DNA of 12,945 nt from an uncultured Flavobacteriia bacterium (GTDB lineage: Bacteria > Bacteroidota > Bacteroidia > Flavobacteriales_D > Crocinitomicaceae): the NCBI GenBank assembly GCA_903928365.1, contig CAIYQV010000250.1, positions 1-12,945 on the forward strand. The letters run 5' to 3'. The notes beneath the pieces are model-generated. The model saw only the letters and a program-made list of their open reading frames with translations, did no database searches and had not been told where the DNA came from. The position numbers and the translations under genes are program-made. Of the stretch, positions 6,853 to 12,945 are shown piece after piece; the stretch's first letter is position 1; every line of letters starts with the position of its first letter.

Positions 6853-7898
6853 CTGATCGTTGCTCCGATCGTGTGAATGATTCCGAATACTCCAGCAAAA
6901 CGTGTTGCATACTCAATTCCCAATGCACTTTTGTTCTTTCCAACCAATGCATCCAGTGAGAAACCAGCCGTTGGACCTACCAATGCATTCGAACGGTTCT
7001 CAGCATTTAAAAGTCCTCGCTCGTAAACAAAACCAGCTCGGATATTAAAACCTACTTTTTCACCAGTCATTCCATAATCCAAACCTGCACGGTACTGATC
7101 ATATGAGAATGAGTTCGCTGTGAAACCAAGAGCCAGGTTCAATTTATTGTTTTCATTGAAAATGAAATCATATGAACCTCCAATAGCCAATAGGGATGGC
7201 ATTTCAAAAGTCGCTGAACGTTCTTCCAATGAAGCGTTGTTTCCAACAGAAATGTATGTTACTTGCTGAGCCAATCCATCACCTTTGAAACGCATTACCG
7301 GGCCCACATTTTTCAATGAGATACCGAACTTGATGTGGTCATTCTCACCTGTCACATAACGGATACCAGCATCAATTGCTACACCATTTGCTTTCAAGTT
7401 GGAGATGCTCTCAGAGATCACTTTGAAATTCACACCTCCCGAAATCGAAGAGGAGAACGTACGCGCATATCCTACATTGAACACATTGGATCTTGGAGAG
7501 AAGAAACCGATGTTCCCTTCAGGGTTTGCAACAGTGGTGATCATAATGTCACCATAGTTCATCGATTGCACACTCACAGCGATCACATCAGATTCAGAGA
7601 TCTTTTGAGCAATCCCTGCACTATTGAATGCAATACCTGCTCCGCCCATCCAGTTACTGTAGTTAAACTTGATCTGCGTTTTGTCTGTAAATGCCAAACC
7701 TGCAATGTTTACAAAGCTCGCTTCCAGTCCGTTTACGGATGAGATACCAGCATCACCGGTTGCGCTGCTACGAGCCCACGGATTTACCAATAACTGAGAA
7801 GCTCCAGCTGAACCTACACGATCCTCGTTTCCGGCACTTGCCCACGCACTGCACAATGCAGCTCCGACAATCATTATATGTTTTATTTTCATGATCAT
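6843..7898 (-). CDS. PorV/PorQ-family outer-membrane beta-barrel protein (PorV paralogue)
   Basis: A 351-residue protein with a signal peptide (roughly MKIKHIMIVGAALCSAWASA, then GNED) and an alternating beta-strand pattern through to the C-terminus. The N-terminal mature part, with LLVNPWARSSATGDAG, then the SSVNGLEASFVNIAGLAF stretch, is the recognisable start of PorV/PorQ (UPF0164-like, FadL-related) barrels, where the 'NPAGLA'-type motif becomes NIAGLA. PorV carries folded T9SS substrates from the SprA/Sov translocon to the attachment complex. The gene for PorU, the usual PorV neighbour, is not adjacent, so this is more likely a paralogue than the housekeeping PorV. The gene follows the 1393-residue protein by 27 bases, suggesting that protein as its partner (inference). 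Two starts are possible, 7898 (MIMK) and 7892 (MK); the second gives a cleaner signal peptide. The unit ends at the 6782-6817 terminator. Confidence 0.8.
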   Translation of the reverse strand: MIMKIKHIMIVGAALCSAWASAGNEDRVGSAGASQLLVNPWARSSATGDAGISSVNGLEASFVNIAGLAFTDKTQIKFNYSNWMGGAGIAFNSAGIAQKISESDVIAVSVQSMNYGDIMITTVANPEGNIGFFSPRSNVFNVGYARTFSSSISGGVNFKVISESISNLKANGVAIDAGIRYVTGENDHIKFGISLKNVGPVMRFKGDGLAQQVTYISVGNNASLEERSATFEMPSLLAIGGSYDFIFNENNKLNLALGFTANSFSYDQYRAGLDYGMTGEKVGFNIRAGFVYERGLLNAENRSNALVGPTAGFSLDALVGKNKSALGIEYATRFAGVFGIIHTIGATISLK

Positions 7899-7925
7899 AC
7901 TTTTCGTTTCAACTTTTCTACCCGA

Positions 7926-10900
7926 TTAAATACCTTGTAAGTCAACCTGACGCATACCTCCGAAGAACTTCAAGATCACTTCTCCCACTTCAGGTACTTC
8001 CACATGAATAAGGTACACACCTCCTGCAACCGGAATTCCTTTATAGTTATTCAAATCCCAATCGAGTGATGTCACCGGACTATCTTTCTTGAATGTACGA
8101 ACCAATTTACCGTTCACGGTATAAATACGCACTGTACATCTTTCTGGAAGGTTTGTAATCTTCACTCTTGTATCCAAACGTGTACGTTCATACTCAGAGA
8201 ACGCATAGTATGGATTCGGAACCACATTGATCATTTTCAATACTTCGGCCAATTGATCCTGGCTTCCAGTTTGAGTAGCAATATCATCCATAGACCAACC
8301 ATACATTGGATTACCGTTATTGTCTCCAGTTGCCACAAAATCCTTGTACTCTTTATTCACACGCAACTTGATGGTTACATCTGTAGAATTCACTGTTTGA
8401 CCTTCTGTAAGATAAGGATAAGCGATCCAAGATAAGCTTCCGTAGAATTCACGTTTCGCAGAAGTTGAGTTTCCTTCCACCTGTAACATCTTTTGATATG
8501 CATGGTTTGAAGCCATGTTCTCACCTTCAGAAGGCACATACGCCGGGAAGTCATATCCGGAAACAAATTTATTGATGGTAGCCTGCTTGTAGCTGAATAC
8601 ATAAACCGCATGCATTCCACCCATGATCGGGTTACCTACCCCATCCACGACATTTGAAGACGGGTTCCAAACCATGTCTGCTCCGTTCTCACCACCAAGG
8701 AAGGAGTTCTCACCGAATGCCATATATAAACGAGCTCCTGATTCAAGATCAACAGCATAACCAGGGAACCAACCCATTCCAGTACCAGTTCCATCCGGAT
8801 TACCTTCTTTGTCAACACTTGAGCTTTTTCTCATTTCACCAGCTTCAGCACCTCCAACATTCAAGTTTATATCGCGACCAAGTTCGATCACCGGACAACG
8901 CGTCCATTTTGACTTATCACTTGTGATGACAATGTTCACACTTGGCAAGAAACTAATAGAAGCATTGTTTCTGGCTGATCCAGGGTTGGAAAGGTTGTAG
9001 TAAGCCAAAGGCATGAAATCAGATTGATAACCTACCAATTTGTGTGGAGCAATACCACCACCCAGCAATTTAGCAAATAGTTTATCATCATCCTGACCAG
9101 CTTCATCTTTGTAGTTACAAGGATTCAAATAGGCCAAACCATCAGGTAAACAATCTGTATCAGGGTCCGGTGAATAGTCTCCAGAGCGAATCCAGTTTGT
9201 AGGATAGAATGCATCATTATCAGGAATACTGGACAACCATCTTTTTGAGGAATCAGCGAAATCAATTGACGCTTCTATGATTTCTGTAGTTCTATCGTAC
9301 TGAGAACCTGTACCAATATACTGCTCCTGCTTGATATTCACAGAAATACCCCACTGAGGAATGATCTGCTCATTGTTCTCCTGGATCGTACGTTCCGATT
9401 CCACAGAATCAATTTTCGTCCCACCTTTTTTATCGTATCTGTAAATCACCCAATTCGCAGTATCCACTGCATGAGGCTCTGGTTTCCATGCACTCGCCGT
9501 GTAATCCTTGAATTTACACTCAAAGTAACCATTAGCCAGGTTCAGAGGATCTACCACCTTAATTCCAATTGGACCCATTCCGTAATCGTATTCCGGATCT
9601 TCCACGTATCCATTGGTAAGCACGGACTGCAATGTCTCAGAAGTAAACTCAAGGTTTCTGTTTCCATTTCCATATCCATCTAGACGTGTAATTCTAGGTG
9701 ACGAACCATATCCTATGTTCTGAACGGTACCATCTGCCTCCGCCATTGGGTTATGCGGAACAGCAGAGATTGGTGCAATTGAAGTTCCATCATAATTCAA
9801 ACGAGAAGAAATGTAAGGTATCTTCTGACCATCCAATGACGTTGCATCATTCGGATCGTATTTTTTGTACTGATTGAACGCATAGGCAACAGCCACGTAG
9901 TAGTACGTTTTGTGATTGATCAAACGTCTGTCACCTGAAGCAAATGCATCTTCTTTCAATTGGAATGAGTGACGAATTCCTTCATTCTCACCGTCCACTT
10001 TTTCTACTGGAACAGAGAATCCAAGTGCCTCATCAAATTCAAAATTGATAATTCTACCGATGTCATTCTTGATATCACATTGAGCAACCAAACGCGCTTG
10101 CTCAGGATCCTGGATATCAGAAATAGCTACGTCTGCGTTTTTCAACTGATAGATCTGATATCCTTCAAAGCGATATACACGATCCAATGTAGGATCCGGG
10201 ATATTGATCTCATCCACCTGAGCATATGCTTCCTGATAGTTATTCGAAGAAGATGGGTTTTCGATCAACAAGATCAACTCATTGTTTAATTCCTGAATCG
10301 TCAACTTTGGCGCATCCGGAGGCGAAAGAATTTTGAAACAAGCATCAAATAAAGCCTGTGCTTTCGTATCTGCACGTTTCATTGAACGCACTGAAGAGAA
10401 TAGGTCTCCGTCGGAACCTCGACCATAAACTAACCCTACAGTAATGTTGTTGATAGCTCCCGGTCGTAGAATAAATGGACCTGCAGACTGTACGAAACGA
10501 CGGTCACCTTGTGGGTTATTGTTCGTAGCTTCATCCCATCCATTCGGGAAAATTCCACTCATGTCTTCACCACCTGTAGCCCAGAACAATGGATCAGAAT
10601 CACCTGGGAACATATAGTCAGAAGGAACGGTAGTAACACCTGTAGAACCTTCATAACCTAAACCACCGTAAAACATTTCAGAACCATTCGCCCAGCTACC
10701 ACTCATGAAATTGTAATACTGTGCAGCTGTAGATGGGTCAGTATAAGGATACTGTGCTGTTGAGGTATAATAGGTAAAACGACGCATACCAAAACGCTCA
10801 TTATCGATGATGCCATCCGAATAACCAATTCCAATACCTTTATAAACGATACCTCCACCGTTTACAGCCTCTATTACAGATGGTACAACCTCGGTATTCG

Positions 10901-12107
10901 TTGCCTCATCCAAATAAGGACCTATGTTATCTACTCCGTCCGCATCCTGATAAGGGCCTTCAAAGAAATCACATCCGATCGCAGGTGGATTTTCACCGTA
11001 ACCCAATTTACCACCATCCGACTCATCGTTCAAGTCACCATTAAACATGTATCCCAATCCTCTGGACACATCACAACCAGCATAGTCATCTGCATAGTTA
11101 CCAACGTCTGCATCCAGGTATTGTGAGAAGTACGTATTGTATAGCGTCTGCGTACCACGGTTAATCAATTCGTAATTATAGAACGTCATACGGTTTACTT
11201 CGTCATTGGTAGCGAAAGCAAATGCCTGAGCTCTAATTTCCATACCAATTGGATCACCACTCGTTTCAGTGTGGATATTTCCTTTATCATTGAAGACCCA
11301 CCAATGTGTTTCATCACCAAACAAAGAAATTCGACGATCTATACCACATTCGATATCATCTCTTCCGAGGATATCGTCGTACCATGGATGATCACCATCA
11401 GCAGGGTTATACACCCCATCCTGGTTTCTGTCGTAATAAGGAGCCAGGAAATAATCTTGTCCTTTAGACACATCTCCGTGTGCTGGCCAACCATAAATAC
11501 GGTTCAATTCATCAGCTGTAGGATTTGTGATGTCCTCACAACCCTCCGTGGTAATTCCAGTATTACATTCGTACCAAACATTGAAGCGAACGATCTCTGC
11601 CTTACGAATCGTAAAGAATTTATCGTATGCAATACATTGGTCTGGATCGATATTTGCCTCACCAAAATCACGCACTGCATCATCACCCACAGGATACAAA
11701 GGATTGAAATTTCCTGTTCCCGCTGTCGAAGATAACGGACCAGGCCAGAAGTCATTACCTGTTCGGTAACGAAGCGCTGCCAATTTCAACTGACCATTCA
11801 CATCAGTACCTCCCATCCAAAGAGCACCTGCGAAAATCACGTGAGTACCACTTCCTTTAGGAACTTCGTATGACGCAACACCCGCTGCTCTGTTCTGGAA
11901 CATACTTCCACCCTGCTCAATCAACGCCTTTACATCGTTGAATTCCATGATCAATTTCGCTGTTGCCGGAGAACAGTTTGCTCCTTTAAGGATAGGTGTT
12001 ACTTTTTTACCCAGGTCGTTCGGACCGAGATAAGCAAGTGCACTGTTCATCCAGCACAAACTGGCTCCTAAGGCTACGAATATGAATTGCTTTTTCATAG
12101 GATACAT
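7926..12107 (-). CDS. Very large exported protein with T9SS/FlgD-like C-terminal Ig domain
   Basis: A 1393-residue protein with an N-terminal signal peptide (cleavage predicted after A25, ALA-Y). I recognise no enzyme domain. The body is rich in Asp, Asn, Gly and aromatic residues, as in surface proteins. DRNQDGVYNPADGD (226-239) is an EF-hand/thrombospondin-3-like calcium loop. The C-terminal ~100 residues begin INVVPNPYYAF (1293) and contain VRIYTVNGKLVRTF and PVAGGVYLIHVEV, matching T9SS type A sorting domains and the FlgD-like Ig fold. Unlike a canonical sorting domain, it continues past the last strand with EVILKFFGGMRQVDLQGI. The likely fate is T9SS export to the cell surface, perhaps handled by the PorV-like protein encoded 27 bases downstream; the TonB-dependent receptor gene ends 12 bases upstream. 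Met4 (12098) is an alternative start with an equally good signal peptide. Function unknown. Confidence 0.8.
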   Translation of the reverse strand: MYPMKKQFIFVALGASLCWMNSALAYLGPNDLGKKVTPILKGANCSPATAKLIMEFNDVKALIEQGGSMFQNRAAGVASYEVPKGSGTHVIFAGALWMGGTDVNGQLKLAALRYRTGNDFWPGPLSSTAGTGNFNPLYPVGDDAVRDFGEANIDPDQCIAYDKFFTIRKAEIVRFNVWYECNTGITTEGCEDITNPTADELNRIYGWPAHGDVSKGQDYFLAPYYDRNQDGVYNPADGDHPWYDDILGRDDIECGIDRRISLFGDETHWWVFNDKGNIHTETSGDPIGMEIRAQAFAFATNDEVNRMTFYNYELINRGTQTLYNTYFSQYLDADVGNYADDYAGCDVSRGLGYMFNGDLNDESDGGKLGYGENPPAIGCDFFEGPYQDADGVDNIGPYLDEATNTEVVPSVIEAVNGGGIVYKGIGIGYSDGIIDNERFGMRRFTYYTSTAQYPYTDPSTAAQYYNFMSGSWANGSEMFYGGLGYEGSTGVTTVPSDYMFPGDSDPLFWATGGEDMSGIFPNGWDEATNNNPQGDRRFVQSAGPFILRPGAINNITVGLVYGRGSDGDLFSSVRSMKRADTKAQALFDACFKILSPPDAPKLTIQELNNELILLIENPSSSNNYQEAYAQVDEINIPDPTLDRVYRFEGYQIYQLKNADVAISDIQDPEQARLVAQCDIKNDIGRIINFEFDEALGFSVPVEKVDGENEGIRHSFQLKEDAFASGDRRLINHKTYYYVAVAYAFNQYKKYDPNDATSLDGQKIPYISSRLNYDGTSIAPISAVPHNPMAEADGTVQNIGYGSSPRITRLDGYGNGNRNLEFTSETLQSVLTNGYVEDPEYDYGMGPIGIKVVDPLNLANGYFECKFKDYTASAWKPEPHAVDTANWVIYRYDKKGGTKIDSVESERTIQENNEQIIPQWGISVNIKQEQYIGTGSQYDRTTEIIEASIDFADSSKRWLSSIPDNDAFYPTNWIRSGDYSPDPDTDCLPDGLAYLNPCNYKDEAGQDDDKLFAKLLGGGIAPHKLVGYQSDFMPLAYYNLSNPGSARNNASISFLPSVNIVITSDKSKWTRCPVIELGRDINLNVGGAEAGEMRKSSSVDKEGNPDGTGTGMGWFPGYAVDLESGARLYMAFGENSFLGGENGADMVWNPSSNVVDGVGNPIMGGMHAVYVFSYKQATINKFVSGYDFPAYVPSEGENMASNHAYQKMLQVEGNSTSAKREFYGSLSWIAYPYLTEGQTVNSTDVTIKLRVNKEYKDFVATGDNNGNPMYGWSMDDIATQTGSQDQLAEVLKMINVVPNPYYAFSEYERTRLDTRVKITNLPERCTVRIYTVNGKLVRTFKKDSPVTSLDWDLNNYKGIPVAGGVYLIHVEVPEVGEVILKFFGGMRQVDLQGI

Positions 12108-12119
12108 CTATCTGATGAA

Positions 12120-12945
12120 TTAAAAATCGAATTTAACACCCAAACGGATTGTTCTTGGAGAACTGATGTTGTAAGGGTTTTGAATCTTCATTGTGTAATA
12201 ATCTCTGAATGCCTGCTCATCCAATTGGTTCTGGATGGATGTCTGGTTTGCAGCAGCTGCAAGGTAACCATCATCATCCCAGTTACCTGTTGCTCTATAT
12301 ACATTCAATACGTTAAAGTGATTGAAGATATTAGTTACACGGAAGTACACATTCAGGAATGTTGTTTTCTTTTTCTCTTTGTCTTTACCGAACTCAAGTT
12401 CAAAAGTTCTATCCAACTGAACATCCGTTCTGTACGACCATGGCAAACGAGAACCGTTCAATGTACCATTTAGACCAGCATTCAAGTTACCAATAGCCTC
12501 GTCAGTAATAAATGTTTGACCTGAGTATGGTGAACCGGAATAAATGTTAGATACGATGTTCAAACCGGTATTTTCAAGCACGTTGAAATCACCAATAACA
12601 GGACCGTTGTAATCTTTTCCTTCACCGTATCTGTAATCCATTGTGATAGCAAAAGCATGACGTTGGTCAAAGTTGTATGGGAAGATATTTCTCAAGTTAG
12701 GCAAACCTGCATTGATCAAACCTGAAGCAGATGTTGCATCAGAACCAGTTCCATCCGCAAATTGAAGTGTGTATGCAGCTGTCATACGTATATTACCTGT
12801 ACGACGAAGATCATACGATACCGTCATCCCTTTTACAGTACCAAAGTCACGGTTACCGAATGTTTTGTATGTCGCAGGATAAGCTTCAAATACGTTGATC
12901 AACTGAACGTTGTTACGTTGCTCACGATAGAACGCTGAAATCTTC
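12120..12945 (-). CDS. TonB-dependent outer-membrane receptor, C-terminal barrel portion (5' end outside window)
   Basis: The minus-strand frame is open from the right edge to TAA at 12122-12120, giving the last ~274 residues; no start is present (codon 12902-12900 is an internal TTG). The visible part reads like the last strands of a TonB-dependent receptor barrel: ISAFYREQRNNVQL, then GMTVSYDLRRTGNIRMTAAYTLQ, FDQRHAFAITMDYRYGEG, a DVQLDRTFEL strand, and VTNIFNHFNVLN. It ends in a terminal Phe (LGVKFDF), typical of outer-membrane barrels recognised by BamA. Whether it has an N-terminal carboxypeptidase-like domain (SusC style) cannot be seen. The gene ends 12 bases before the 1393-residue exported protein and is probably cotranscribed with it and the PorV-like gene. 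No SusD homologue appears, so a classical glycan-uptake locus is not supported here; the ligand is unknown. Confidence 0.88.
   Translation of the reverse strand, partial: KISAFYREQRNNVQLINVFEAYPATYKTFGNRDFGTVKGMTVSYDLRRTGNIRMTAAYTLQFADGTGSDATSASGLINAGLPNLRNIFPYNFDQRHAFAITMDYRYGEGKDYNGPVIGDFNVLENTGLNIVSNIYSGSPYSGQTFITDEAIGNLNAGLNGTLNGSRLPWSYRTDVQLDRTFELEFGKDKEKKKTTFLNVYFRVTNIFNHFNVLNVYRATGNWDDDGYLAAAANQTSIQNQLDEQAFRDYYTMKIQNPYNISSPRTIRLGVKFDF

Noticed and set aside
6843..7898. Calling the barrel gene the housekeeping porV
   Set aside because: The family match is good but porU is not adjacent and the gene sits in a receptor/cargo unit; a paralogue is more likely.
11271..11735. Long plus-strand reading frames (e.g. 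11271-11735, 9969-10289) antisense to the 1393-residue gene
   Set aside because: They have no recognisable motifs and mirror a long, clearly coding minus-strand frame; they are shadows.
12900..12902. Start of the receptor fragment at 12902
   Set aside because: The codon is TTG, and the frame continues upstream with barrel-like sequence (SAFYREQRNNVQL), so the gene simply runs off the right edge.
7926..12945. A SusCD-type polysaccharide utilisation locus
   Set aside because: A TonB-dependent receptor is present, but the next gene lacks a lipoprotein signal and SusD features, and there are no glycoside hydrolases or sensor genes.

Overview
This window looks like a chromosomal segment of a Bacteroidota bacterium, most likely in or near the Flavobacteriia; the genus cannot be fixed from the sequence alone. 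The evidence is a SusC-like TonB-dependent receptor C-terminus, a PorV/PorQ-type barrel, a large secreted protein with a type IX secretion (T9SS)-like C-terminal Ig domain, a PD40-OmpA protein of Bacteroidota style, promoters of the Bacteroidota kind (TTG ... TAnnTTTG), and almost no Shine-Dalgarno sequences. No tRNA, rRNA, CRISPR array, insertion sequence or phage gene is visible. Coding density is very high: the longest non-coding stretch is 84 bases (6759-6842).

Plus strand, 1-3534: the 3' end of a PD40/OmpA/Ig-like cell-envelope protein, then a two-gene unit with a 4-base ATGA overlap. That unit encodes a polytopic HGSNAT/DUF1624-like acyltransferase and an exported SGNH-fold esterase-like protein with a C-terminal PKD domain. 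Minus strand, 6758 down to 3512: a tightly packed greA - HIT - MBOAT - SGNH operon (junctions of -1, 3 and 2 bases). It joins transcription elongation and nucleotide housekeeping genes to an AlgI/AlgJ- or PatA/PatB-type O-acylation pair. The two units converge, and their stop regions overlap by 23 bases. The window therefore holds two different membrane acyltransferase plus SGNH pairs facing each other, probably both modifying extracytoplasmic glycans (inference).

Minus strand, 12945 down to 6843: a three-gene outer-membrane unit made of a TonB-dependent receptor (its 3' end only), a 1393-residue exported protein with a T9SS/FlgD-like C-terminal domain, and a PorV-like barrel. The unit ends at a strong intrinsic terminator (6782-6817). 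Since PorV proteins carry T9SS cargo at the outer membrane, this reads as a dedicated carrier-cargo-receptor set, which is the best candidate for a little-described system here.

The most distinctive regulatory feature is at 6782-6852. A near-ideal Bacteroidota promoter for the greA operon starts inside the last codons of the PorV-like gene and lies upstream of the terminator hairpin, so the hairpin sits in the greA leader. This recalls the E. coli greA leader, where a terminator yields short GraL RNAs.
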